This document shows positions 1 through 6,464 of a DNA stretch of 9,326 nucleotides, one piece after another. Origin of the DNA: Acidimicrobiaceae bacterium (GTDB taxonomy: Bacteria; Actinomycetota; Acidimicrobiia; Acidimicrobiales; Ilumatobacteraceae); contig CANGZK010000039.1 in assembly GCA_947458565.1 (NCBI GenBank), forward strand, positions 1 through 9,326, written 5' to 3'. A model generated the notes under the pieces. That model searched no databases. It saw nothing but the letters and a program-made list of their open reading frames with translations, and had not been told where the DNA came from. Positions within the stretch are counted from its first letter, which is position 1, and each line of letters starts with the position of its first letter. The translations under genes were made by a program, and so were the position numbers.

Positions 1-189
1 AGGGATATCGAGTGTTGATCGATGACTTGGCGCCAAAATGAATGTGCCCGTTTTGGGAATCTTGTGAGCATCGAAAATCCGAAGTCGTAGGTACACGCGA
101 CAGATTGCGATCACTATTAATCGGATCGACAAATAAAAGAAACGGTTACCACGCGATTGACCAGCGAGTTTTGTAGTTACATCAGCCAT
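1..189 (-). CDS. plsC: Lysophospholipid acyltransferase (PlsC-like), N-terminal part, cut by left window edge
   Basis: Partial gene: 63 codons are visible from an ATG at 189-187, and the frame stays open to base 1. Enzymes of this family transfer an acyl chain to lysophosphatidic acid at the membrane in phospholipid synthesis. The visible part has a hydrophobic stretch (about residues 17-30), then IPKTGTFILAPSHRSTLD (residues 44-61). This matches the family's first block, with the catalytic HX4D motif as H56-R-S-T-L-D61. Serine precedes the His where many members have Asn. The start overlaps the end of cmk by 8 nt, which suggests translational coupling; only a weak GAAG lies upstream. The second conserved block and the C-terminus lie outside the window, so the exact acceptor is unknown. 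The family call is secure; the symbol is by homology. Confidence 0.85.
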   Translation of the reverse strand, partial: MADVTTKLAGQSRGNRFFYLSIRLIVIAICRVYLRLRIFDAHKIPKTGTFILAPSHRSTLDIP

Positions 190-826
190 GAAAAACTTCA
201 ACAATCTGCTTCACAACATCTTCTATCGAGCGGTCGCTTGTGTCTACCAGTATTGCATTTTCGGACTCGCGTAACGGGCTGTCACTGCGTGTTGAATCTT
301 TGTGATCTCGCTCGGCAATATCGAGAGCAATTTGCTCTACGTCACCACCGATTTGGGCGACACGGCGTTGCGCTCGAACAAGCGGGCTCGCAGTGAGGAA
401 TACCTTGAGTCGCGCGTCGGGAAACACGACAGTTGCTATGTCGCGACCTTCAACTACCCCACCACCCCGCAACGCAACCCAGGATCGTTGACGCTCACGA
501 AGATCGCGGCGAACTTCCGAATTCGCTGCGACCGAACTCACTGCCCTGGTCACGGCTTCACCGCGAATATCGACAGTTGCATCAACTCCATCTACAAGCA
601 GTCCATCTTCGGATATTTCTAACTGTGTAGCGAGGGCAAGCTGTGAAACCGCAGCATCATCGATCGGGTTCACACCTTTTCGCAAAACTGCACACGTAAT
701 ACCGCGATACATCGCGCCTGTGTCAAGGTATGGCAAGTTGAGAACTCGTGCTAATTCACGTGCAATTGTTGATTTGCCTGCGCCTGCTGGTCCGTCGATC
801 GCCACCACATTGACACTTGGCGTCAT
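182..826 (-). CDS. cmk: Cytidylate kinase
   Basis: (d)CMP kinase, a cytosolic enzyme that phosphorylates CMP and dCMP with ATP to the diphosphates for RNA, DNA and phospholipid precursors. With the ATG at 826 the protein has 214 residues, about normal for bacterial Cmk. Visible motifs are the Walker A loop GPAGAGKST (residues 12-20), the CMP-site segment LDTGAMYR (34-41), VAANSEVR (about 99-106), EGRDIATVVFP (126-136) and the C-terminal SPLRES...VDTSD region. Start choice: the ATG overlaps the guaB1 stop as TAATG. A TTG two codons upstream (832) is also open and has GGGA at a reasonable distance, so the start is uncertain by two residues. It lies between guaB1 and plsC in an overlapping string and is very probably co-transcribed with them. 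Confidence 0.95.
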   Translation of the reverse strand: MTPSVNVVAIDGPAGAGKSTIARELARVLNLPYLDTGAMYRGITCAVLRKGVNPIDDAAVSQLALATQLEISEDGLLVDGVDATVDIRGEAVTRAVSSVAANSEVRRDLRERQRSWVALRGGGVVEGRDIATVVFPDARLKVFLTASPLVRAQRRVAQIGGDVEQIALDIAERDHKDSTRSDSPLRESENAILVDTSDRSIEDVVKQIVEVFHG

Positions 827-2262
827 TACCAACTGGTGTCCCGTGCTCGACCTTCTTCATAACCAGATGCACTCTGGATTCCTACAACCGCACGTTCCGC
901 AAATGCTGGGATTGAGTCTGCACCTGCGTAGGTGCAAGACGAGCGAACACCAGCGACAATTTGGTCGATGATGTCTTCAACGCTTGGTCTCTCAGGATCG
1001 AGATACATACGTGATGTACTGATGCCTTCTTCGAACAACTCTTTTCGCGCACGATCAAGCGCTGTCTCACTGCGAGTGCGATTTCGAACGGCCCGGTTTG
1101 AAGCCATGCCAAAGCTTTCCTTAAACAGTCGACCATCGGAATCTCGAAGTGTGTCTGCTGCGCTCTCATATGTACCTGCAAGTAGCGATCCGAACATCAC
1201 GTTTGACGCACCTGCGGCTAGCCCCAATGCCACATCGCGCGGGTAACGCACGCCTCCATCGGCCCAAATATGTGTGCCTAAACGAGCGGACTCGGCAGAG
1301 CACTCAAGCACCGCTGAAAACTGAGGGCGACCAACACCTGTCATCATGCGTGTGGTGCACATTGCACCTGGCCCTACACCTACTTTGACAATGTCGGCAC
1401 CAGCTTCAATGAGTTGTCTTGTGCCAGTGGCTGTGACTACGTTGCCGGCAACTACGGGCAGATTGTCGACTGCGGATCGGACTTGGCTGACGGCATGCAA
1501 CATTCGTTCTTGGTGTCCATGTGCTGTATCTACAACAAGGACATCAACGCCCATTGATGCAAGTGCTTTGGCACGTTTTGCTGGATCGCTGTTAATACCA
1601 ACAGCAACTCCGATCATCAAGCGACCCTTCTTATCGAGTGCTGGTTGATAGATGGTTGATCGCAATGCACCTTTGCGAGTGACACAGCCAACAAGTCGTC
1701 CATCGCTATCAATGACCGGAGCAAAAGTAATTCGAAGTTCAGTCATTTGATTGAACATCTCTTCGGCTGACTGGGAAGCAGAGAGTGAGATCAATTCCCT
1801 ACTCATTGAAGTATGCAACTGACTAAAACGATCAAAACCAGCCGCGTCATGCTCTGTGAATATGCCTGCGGGACGTCCATCCCCATCCATCACAATGACC
1901 GCTCCGTGCGCACGCTTATGAATGAGGCTGAGTGCTTCACCAACTGTGCCGTCGCCTGGCATTGTGATTGGTGTTTCGAATACTGTGTGGCGCGATTTGA
2001 CGAAGTCAACAACCGTTTGTACCACGTCAAGAGGAATGTCTTGTGGAAGAACGACCAATCCACCACGGCGAGCGACGGTCTCTGCCATGCGTCTACCTGC
2101 AATAGCGGTCATGTTCGAAACCACAACTGGAATTGTTGTACCGAGACCATCAGGAGTTGACAGATCGACGCCTTGACGTGACTGAACGGTTGACATGCTT
2201 GGAACCATGAAAACATCGTTGTATGTCAGATCAAACGAGGGTGCTTCGTTGAGAAATCGCAT
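826..2262 (-). CDS. guaB1: GuaB1-type IMPDH/GMP reductase family enzyme with CBS pair
   Basis: A 478-residue TIM-barrel enzyme of the IMP dehydrogenase/GMP reductase superfamily. It closely resembles actinobacterial GuaB1 (about 479 residues in mycobacteria). Mycobacterial GuaB1 has been reported to be a GMP reductase with a CBS module, converting GMP to IMP with NADPH, so that is the likely reaction here. The N-terminal [13 protein letters not shown] and [16 protein letters not shown] are typical of the subgroup. A CBS pair interrupts the barrel at about residues 90-205. The catalytic loop is [20 protein letters not shown] with Cys302. The start is the ATG at 2262 (MRFLNEAPS), preceded by GGAGA at good spacing and matching known GuaB1 N-termini. 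The reading frame stays open 21 codons further, but that stretch has no family resemblance. CBS domains suggest control by purine nucleotides (inference). IMP dehydrogenase activity cannot be excluded from sequence alone. Confidence 0.92.
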   Translation of the reverse strand: MRFLNEAPSFDLTYNDVFMVPSMSTVQSRQGVDLSTPDGLGTTIPVVVSNMTAIAGRRMAETVARRGGLVVLPQDIPLDVVQTVVDFVKSRHTVFETPITMPGDGTVGEALSLIHKRAHGAVIVMDGDGRPAGIFTEHDAAGFDRFSQLHTSMSRELISLSASQSAEEMFNQMTELRITFAPVIDSDGRLVGCVTRKGALRSTIYQPALDKKGRLMIGVAVGINSDPAKRAKALASMGVDVLVVDTAHGHQERMLHAVSQVRSAVDNLPVVAGNVVTATGTRQLIEAGADIVKVGVGPGAMCTTRMMTGVGRPQFSAVLECSAESARLGTHIWADGGVRYPRDVALGLAAGASNVMFGSLLAGTYESAADTLRDSDGRLFKESFGMASNRAVRNRTRSETALDRARKELFEEGISTSRMYLDPERPSVEDIIDQIVAGVRSSCTYAGADSIPAFAERAVVGIQSASGYEEGRARDTSW

Positions 2263-2353
2263 GTCAGCCTGTCTCCGAATCTGGCCTGTAAAGCCAAGTA
2301 ATACTACTGCATAACGCATGCGCAAAGGTCAAACTTTGTACAGTTCAGGGCAT
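2263..2353. promoter_or_regulatory. Divergent promoter gap between guaB1 and the Sua5-type gene
   Basis: This 91-bp gap lies between two divergent start codons and should hold both promoters. For guaB1 (minus strand) a TTGACC lies at 2332-2327, but the best -10 (TAGTAT, 2306-2301) is 20 bp away, which is long. A TTGCGC/TATTAC pair 16 bp apart is an alternative. For the plus gene a -10-like TACAGT (2339-2344) lies about 10 bp before the ATG with no clear -35, which would give a nearly leaderless mRNA. A small inverted repeat CAAAG/CTTTG (2323-2327, 2334-2338) overlaps these elements. None of the individual sites is convincing. Confidence 0.4.
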
Positions 2354-3346
2354 ATGAGCCAACCATCCGAGCAGACTCAGCACTCAGCGACGATCTGCAA
2401 TATCGCTCCTGCGTCGGATCCTGCAACACTGCAAGTTGCAGTCAAAATTCTGACAGCAGGCGGACTTGTCGCGATTCCGACAGAGACCGTGTATGGGCTT
2501 GGTGCAGCGATCAACAACAAAAATGCGGTGTCGCAAATATTCGCGGTCAAGGGTCGTCCCCAAGATCATCCCCTGATTGTGCACATTGCTGAATTGAAAC
2601 AACTGCAAGATGTTGCGGTAAACATTTCGGATGATGCACTCAAACTTGCTGGTTCATGTTGGCCAGGCCCACTTACGATTTTGCTGCAGCGAAGCAATCA
2701 AGTTTCTAACGACATAACTGGCGGACGAGAAACAGTTGCGGTGCGTCTTCCCGACAATGTTTTCACTCGTCAACTCATCACGCTGCTTGGATCGCCCATT
2801 GCAGCACCATCAGCTAACCGCTTTGGCAAGGTGAGTCCGACCACTGCGCAACACGTGTGTGACGATCTGCAATCTGATGTGGATCTCATCGTTGACGATG
2901 GTGCTTGTTCGATAGGTGTTGAATCAACGATCGTGGATTTTTCGGTTTCGCCGCCTCAACTCTTACGCCCAGGAGGAATACTCGTTGAAGACATTGAGCA
3001 AATCTTGGGCTATCAAATCAAAAGATCCGATGGCATTTCGCGCGCCTCTGGAATGCTCCAGAGTCACTACAGACCTACATGCCAGGTTCGTCTCGTCGAG
3101 ACCGAGGCCGAAGCCTCTCGGTTGCTAAAGACACTCGAGCCTCAGCTGATGCCCGCCCGAATTTTGAATCGATGCGAAAATCTCCCGCTGTATGCATCTC
3201 TGCTTTACAACGACCTCCGTCAAGCGGATACTGACCAGATCCGAACCCTCATTGCGGTATTGCCCGTGAATACAGGGCTGGGGGCCGCCATCACCGATCG
3301 GCTTTCTAAAGCAGCAGCGCCCTTGCAAGGATTGCCAGCATCCTGA
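2354..3346 (+). CDS. L-threonylcarbamoyladenylate synthase, Sua5 type (t6A tRNA modification)
   Basis: This enzyme makes threonylcarbamoyl-AMP from threonine, bicarbonate and ATP. The TsaD complex then transfers the group to A37 of ANN-decoding tRNAs. The 330 residues fit the long Sua5 form (YrdC domain plus C-terminal Sua5 domain) rather than short TsaC. Visible are GGLVAIPTETVYGLG (about residues 36-50), KGRPQDHPLIVH (66-77), a PSAN segment (152-155) followed by GKVSPT, ESTIVD, LRPGG (about 204-208) and the interdomain linker SGMLQSHYRP (about 232-241). The Sua5 domain follows to the end. The start is the ATG at 2354. An upstream in-frame ATG at 2318 adds 12 residues without family resemblance or a ribosome binding site. 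Only a weak GGG precedes 2354, so a leaderless or near-leaderless mRNA is possible. It is divergent from guaB1 and has no obvious functional link to the transporter downstream. Confidence 0.93.
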   Translation: MSQPSEQTQHSATICNIAPASDPATLQVAVKILTAGGLVAIPTETVYGLGAAINNKNAVSQIFAVKGRPQDHPLIVHIAELKQLQDVAVNISDDALKLAGSCWPGPLTILLQRSNQVSNDITGGRETVAVRLPDNVFTRQLITLLGSPIAAPSANRFGKVSPTTAQHVCDDLQSDVDLIVDDGACSIGVESTIVDFSVSPPQLLRPGGILVEDIEQILGYQIKRSDGISRASGMLQSHYRPTCQVRLVETEAEASRLLKTLEPQLMPARILNRCENLPLYASLLYNDLRQADTDQIRTLIAVLPVNTGLGAAITDRLSKAAAPLQGLPAS

Positions 3347-3360
3347 TATCCCCCTAGGCT
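3332..3360 (+). promoter_or_regulatory. Sigma-70-like promoter for the substrate-binding protein gene
   Basis: TTGCCA (3332-3337) and TAGGCT (3355-3360) are separated by exactly 17 bp. The -35 matches TTGACA at five of six positions, and TAGGCT resembles housekeeping -10 boxes of actinobacteria. Transcription would start near 3367, giving a leader of about 50 nt before the ATG at 3419. The -35 lies in the last codons of the Sua5-type gene. Predicted from sequence only. Confidence 0.55.
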
Positions 3361-3376
3361 TGTTATTCCTAACCCA

Positions 3377-3402
3377 GGAAGGCACCCCGCCTTCCGGCTT
3401 TT
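3377..3402 (+). terminator. Leader hairpin between the Sua5-type gene and the binding-protein gene (terminator or attenuator)
   Basis: A perfect 7-bp stem GGAAGGC (3377-3383)/GCCTTCC (3389-3395) with loop ACCCC is followed by GGC and four T. It could end transcription from the Sua5-type gene, but the T run is short and set 3 nt from the stem. It also lies inside the predicted leader of the next gene, just before its ribosome binding site, so a leader role is equally possible. In a longer read-through transcript CCCCCTA (3350-3356) could also pair with TAGGGGG (3402-3408) and enclose this hairpin. Confidence 0.5.
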
Positions 3403-3418
3403 AGGGGGAGAAAAACAC

Positions 3419-4750
3419 ATGAAGAAATCAAACTTGAAGCGCTTCGGTGCTCTTGTTATAGGTCTCAGCTTTGTTGCTGTTTCCTGTGGCGGCAGCAGCG
3501 ATACCGCAACTGACACCACAACTCCAGCAGCAACTGCTGGTGGAGATTTGGAAGGCATGAAAGGCACAATGCCACTCGTTGAACTCTCCGCTGAGTTCAA
3601 GGATGCAGTCAATGCTTATTGGACCGCAGCAGGCAACGAAGCACTCGTTGACTTCTCGTACACCGCAGAAGCATTCGATGCAGTGACATTGATCGCTCTC
3701 GCAGCAGAAGCAGCAAAGACAGACGGCAGCGCACTTGCTGACGAAATCATTGCAGTTTCACGTGACGGCGAAAAGTGCACAACGTTCGCAGACTGTGTCG
3801 CTCTTGTACAAGCAGGAACTGACATCGACTACGACGGTGCTTCTGGCCCAAACACAATGAACGGCAACGGAGAGCCAATTGAGGCTTCTTACGGCGTCTT
3901 GACATTTGATGCAACAAACCGTTTTGACTACGCAGATGCGACATACATTCCAGCATCGGCTCCAGAGTCAGACTACGTTCCGGCACAAAAGACAACAGTT
4001 GCTCGTGAGGGTGACGGACAGTTGAAAATCGGTTCAATGCTTCCAGAAACTGGCAACCTTGCATTCCTTGGTGCTCCAGAATTCGCAGGTGTTGAATACG
4101 CATTGAGCTTGATCAATGCCGCTGGTGGCGTACTTGGTAAAGAAGTTCTTTACAGCCAAGGTGACTCTGGTGACAACTCGACTGACACGGCTTCAACAAC
4201 TGTTGACCGTCTCTTGAGCGAAAATGTTGACGCCATCATTGGTGCAGCATCGTCCGGCGTTTCGTTGAAAGTGATCGACAAGATCACCCAGGCAGGCGTT
4301 GTACAGTTCAGCCCAGCAAACACATCAGATGCATTGTCAACTTATGCTGACAGCGCTTTGTACTTCCGTAACGCACCACCAGACACCCTTCAGGGTGCGG
4401 TGCTTGCAGGTTTGATTGCAGAAGATGGCAACGCTTCGGTGTACATCATGGCACTCGACGATGCATACGGCACAGGACTTGCAGCATCGATCAGCAAGAA
4501 CCTTGAAGCAGCGGGCGTAACAGTCCTCGGCACCAAGATCTACGATCCAGCTGCAGTGTCATTCGATGCTGAAGTTGCAGAAGTTGTTGCTGCTAACCCA
4601 GACGCAATCATGCTCGTAACTTTCGACGAAGGCTCACGTATCTTGCGCACCATGGTGGAGCAAGGCATTGGACCAAAAGTCAAGAAGGTCTACGGTTGTG
4701 ACGGCAACATGGGTAACGCACTCGGCGAGAACTTTGACGCTGGTAAGTAA
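3419..4750 (+). CDS. HAAT-family ABC substrate-binding lipoprotein, circularly permuted domain order
   Basis: A 443-residue receptor of an ABC importer of the branched-chain amino acid type (Peripla_BP_6, LivJ/LivK-like). It is probably lipid-anchored outside the membrane: residues 1-22 are a signal peptide and AVSC at 20-23 is a lipobox with Cys23. A low-complexity Thr/Ala/Asp linker runs to about 41. The order is then unusual. Residues 43-180 (DLEGMKGTMPL through CTTFADCVALVQAG, DIDYDGASGP and a YGVLTFDA end) resemble what is normally the C-terminal part of these proteins. Residues 201-443 (QLKIGSMLPETGNLAFLGAP, INAAGGVLGK, to VYGCDGNMGNALGENFDAGK) resemble the normal first part. Joining 443 to 43 restores the usual order and a single complete domain. 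A linker of about 25 residues (175-200) bridges the old termini. The start has a strong AGGGGGAG 8 nt upstream. Alanine codons are mostly GCA/GCT, suggesting high expression. It converges on livF. The family is clear; the ligand is unknown. Confidence 0.9.
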   Translation: MKKSNLKRFGALVIGLSFVAVSCGGSSDTATDTTTPAATAGGDLEGMKGTMPLVELSAEFKDAVNAYWTAAGNEALVDFSYTAEAFDAVTLIALAAEAAKTDGSALADEIIAVSRDGEKCTTFADCVALVQAGTDIDYDGASGPNTMNGNGEPIEASYGVLTFDATNRFDYADATYIPASAPESDYVPAQKTTVAREGDGQLKIGSMLPETGNLAFLGAPEFAGVEYALSLINAAGGVLGKEVLYSQGDSGDNSTDTASTTVDRLLSENVDAIIGAASSGVSLKVIDKITQAGVVQFSPANTSDALSTYADSALYFRNAPPDTLQGAVLAGLIAEDGNASVYIMALDDAYGTGLAASISKNLEAAGVTVLGTKIYDPAAVSFDAEVAEVVAANPDAIMLVTFDEGSRILRTMVEQGIGPKVKKVYGCDGNMGNALGENFDAGK

Positions 4751-4754
4751 CCAC

Positions 4755-4770
4755 TAGTTCTTCAGAACTA
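4755..4770. repeat. Small palindrome after the binding-protein gene
   Basis: TAGTTCT (4755-4761) and AGAACTA (4764-4770) form a perfect inverted repeat with a 2-nt centre, or a 6-bp stem with a TTCA loop. It sits 4 nt after the stop codon and 7 nt before the main terminator stem. It could be a 3'-end mRNA structure or a protein site; nothing decides between them. Confidence 0.45.
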
Positions 4771-4773
4771 TAT

Positions 4774-4837
4774 GTCTAGGCCCCGAGCGCAAGCTCGGGG
4801 CCTTTTCATTTCCCGGGCGCAAGCTCGGGGCCTAGAC
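4774..4837. repeat. Duplicated terminator element / long inverted repeat between convergent genes
   Basis: The 17-bp sequence GCGCAAGCTCGGGGCCT occurs twice in direct orientation (4787-4803 and 4817-4833). The second copy has its own imperfect hairpin, CCCGGGC/GCTCGGG (4812-4818, 4823-4829; one G-T pair), again with a GCAA loop. In addition GTCTAGGCCCCGAGC (4774-4788) is a perfect 15-bp inverted match to 4823-4837. The first arm can therefore pair with a near or a far partner. Reading leftward from livF the stems form equally well, but no T run follows, so termination in that direction is less certain. The gap 4751-4854 contains no gene that I would support. Confidence 0.75.
4778..4806 (+). 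terminator. Rho-independent terminator of the binding-protein gene
   Basis: A perfect 11-bp GC-rich stem, AGGCCCCGAGC (4778-4788) with GCTCGGGGCCT (4793-4803), is closed by a GCAA (GNRA) tetraloop. Four T at 4803-4806, the first shared with the stem end, and then CATTT follow. It lies 27 nt after the stop of the substrate-binding gene and is oriented to end that transcript. Confidence 0.88.
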
Positions 4838-4854
4838 CAATCCGCTATCGCGAT

Positions 4855-5592
4855 TCAGCCACCTGTGGCTTTGGCCAAAGTACCCAAGTACAACTTGATT
4901 ACGTTTGGATCTTCGAGAAGCAAACGGCCCGTGCCGGTATATGCATTGCGCCCTTGATCGAGTACGTATCCCCTGTCAACAACTTGTAAGCAGCGACGCG
5001 CATTCTGTTCAACCATCAAAATTGCGATTCCTTCAGCATTGATGCGCTTACATTGAATGAACACCTCGTCTTGCAAAACCGGTGACAATCCAGCCGACGG
5101 TTCATCCAAGAGCAACAACTTCGGTTCCATCATCAATGCTCGACCCATGGCGACCATTTGGCGCTCTCCACCCGATAGCGATCCCGCTTTTTGAGAAGCT
5201 CTTTGACCAAGTTTGGGAAACAATGTCGTCACGTAATCAAATCGTTCGTTAAATACCTCGGGCTTAATAAAGCATCCCATTTCAAGGTTCTCAGCGACAG
5301 TCAAACTCTGAAACACATTTTGTGTCTGAGGCACGTAACCAACGCCGCGCTCAACAAGCTGGTGAGCCTGCAATCCGGTTATATCTTCTCCAAGGAATTT
5401 AGTTGAGCCGGATCGCACTCCACATTGCCCCAAGATCGCCTTGAGCACCGTGGACTTGCCAGCACCGTTTGGCCCGATAACACCTACAAACTCGCCCTTA
5501 CCTACCTCGATGTTGCAACCATTCAAGATGTTCACTTCAGGTGTGTAACCAGCAACCAACTCATCGACAATAAGAACGCGATCGTCACTCAT
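4855..5592 (-). CDS. livF: Branched-chain amino acid-type ABC transporter ATPase LivF
   Basis: One of the two cytoplasmic ATPases powering a HAAT-family importer. Its 245 residues are close to normal for LivF. Motifs are Walker A GPNGAGKST (40-48), Q-loop Gln89 in YVPQ, signature LSGGERQ (139-145), Walker B LLLLDEPSAGLSP (about 159-171) and the switch segment MVEQN (193-197). The Gln in VEQN, where LivG has His, is characteristic of LivF-type subunits. The ATG overlaps the livG stop as ATGA and is preceded by a strong GGAGG (5604-5600) within the livG end. It is the last gene of the livH-livM-livG-livF run and converges with the binding-protein gene, 104 bp away. Confidence 0.95.
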   Translation of the reverse strand: MSDDRVLIVDELVAGYTPEVNILNGCNIEVGKGEFVGVIGPNGAGKSTVLKAILGQCGVRSGSTKFLGEDITGLQAHQLVERGVGYVPQTQNVFQSLTVAENLEMGCFIKPEVFNERFDYVTTLFPKLGQRASQKAGSLSGGERQMVAMGRALMMEPKLLLLDEPSAGLSPVLQDEVFIQCKRINAEGIAILMVEQNARRCLQVVDRGYVLDQGRNAYTGTGRLLLEDPNVIKLYLGTLAKATGG

Positions 5593-6464
5593 GACTTCTC
5601 CTCCATCAGAGATTTACCCTGGTGACTCCCTAAATATGCCTCGATAACTGCAGGATTTGCCGAGATTTGTGCGGGCGTACCTTCTGCGATGACCCGACCC
5701 TCAGCCATAACAATCACCCAATCGGAAACATCGTTCACCATGTCCATGTCGTGCTCAACGAACAAGACGGTCATGCCGTCGTCTCGAAGTCCACGAATGT
5801 GCTCGAGCAGACTCTGCTTCAAAGCGGGGTTTACGCCCGCCATAGGCTCATCAAGCATGACCAAACGAGGATTGGTCATCAACGCTCGCGCCATTTCGAG
5901 CAGCTTTCTCTGACCACCCGACAATGTGCCCGCGTACTCACTTCGCATGTGGTCGATCTTGAACCGCCTGAGAAGAGCATCGGCCCGCTGCTCGATGATC
6001 TGCTCTTGCTTCTTCCATCGAAACGGCAGCAAAGCGTTCCACCACTTTTCTCCAACCTGATGTGTGGCACCCAACTTCATGTTCTCGATTACGGACATTT
6101 TGGTAAGGCTCTTTGTCAATTGGAAGGTTCTCACCATTCCCATCGACGCCGTTTTATGAGCCACGATTTTTTCCATGCTTCGTCCGTCAAAACGCCATTG
6201 ACCTGTGTCGGGAGTATCAAAACCGGTGAGCAAGTTGAACAACGTTGTCTTGCCTGCCCCATTGGGTCCAATCAGCGCAGTAATTGATCCGCGCTGAATC
6301 TCGATGTGGTCAACATCTACAGCAACGACGCCACCAAAATTCTTTTGAATCTTGTCTGCAAACAAAATGGGATCCTGCTTTGGGGCGCCCGGAGAAGGCG
6401 AAACTGTTGACAACGCAGCAATTGCGCGCGCCTGCGCATCAGAAATAATTTGATTATCGGGCAT
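5589..6464 (-). CDS. livG: Branched-chain amino acid-type ABC transporter ATPase LivG
   Basis: The second ATPase of the importer, 291 residues from the ATG at 6464. A Ser/Ala/Pro-rich lead of about 30 residues precedes the ABC domain and is longer than in E. coli LivG. Motifs are Walker A GPNGAGKTT (66-74), Q-loop RTFQ (about 112-115), signature LSGGQRK (181-187), Walker B LVMLDEPMAGVNP (about 201-213) and H-loop VEHD (236-239). The C-terminus has the family-typical VIEAYLGS. The frame opens nine codons earlier at a TTG (6491), deeper in livM. The ATG is preferred, though its upstream GAGATGG is a weak ribosome site. It overlaps the livM end by 11 nt and the livF start by 4 nt, indicating coupled translation. 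Confidence 0.94.
   Translation of the reverse strand: MPDNQIISDAQARAIAALSTVSPSPGAPKQDPILFADKIQKNFGGVVAVDVDHIEIQRGSITALIGPNGAGKTTLFNLLTGFDTPDTGQWRFDGRSMEKIVAHKTASMGMVRTFQLTKSLTKMSVIENMKLGATHQVGEKWWNALLPFRWKKQEQIIEQRADALLRRFKIDHMRSEYAGTLSGGQRKLLEMARALMTNPRLVMLDEPMAGVNPALKQSLLEHIRGLRDDGMTVLFVEHDMDMVNDVSDWVIVMAEGRVIAEGTPAQISANPAVIEAYLGSHQGKSLMEEKS

Noticed and set aside
1813..2160. 115-codon plus-strand frame opposite guaB1, and similar antisense frames at 932-1648
   Set aside because: They lie antisense to a strongly conserved enzyme and show no domain or plausible ribosome site.
2263..2325. 21-residue N-terminal extension of guaB1
   Set aside because: The frame is open, but the extension does not resemble GuaB1 proteins. 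The ATG at 2262 has a good GGAGA upstream, and the longer version would overlap the upstream start of the divergent gene.
2323..2338. CAAAG/CTTTG inverted repeat as a repressor operator
   Set aside because: Five-bp arms around a 6-nt centre are expected by chance, and no regulator gene is nearby.
3419..4750. Reading the binding protein as two separate or duplicated receptor domains
   Set aside because: Each family segment occurs only once, and the total length equals one receptor domain plus signal peptide and linkers, so it is a reordering and not a duplication.
4772..4957. 61-codon plus-strand reading frame across the terminator region
   Set aside because: Its repeated RAQARGL segments are simply the duplicated terminator hairpins translated, and the rest is antisense to the livF end.
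5667..6287. 206-codon plus-strand reading frame opposite livG
   Set aside because: It is a shadow of livG on the other strand. The composition is His/Arg/Ser-rich with no family resemblance, while livG has every ABC motif.
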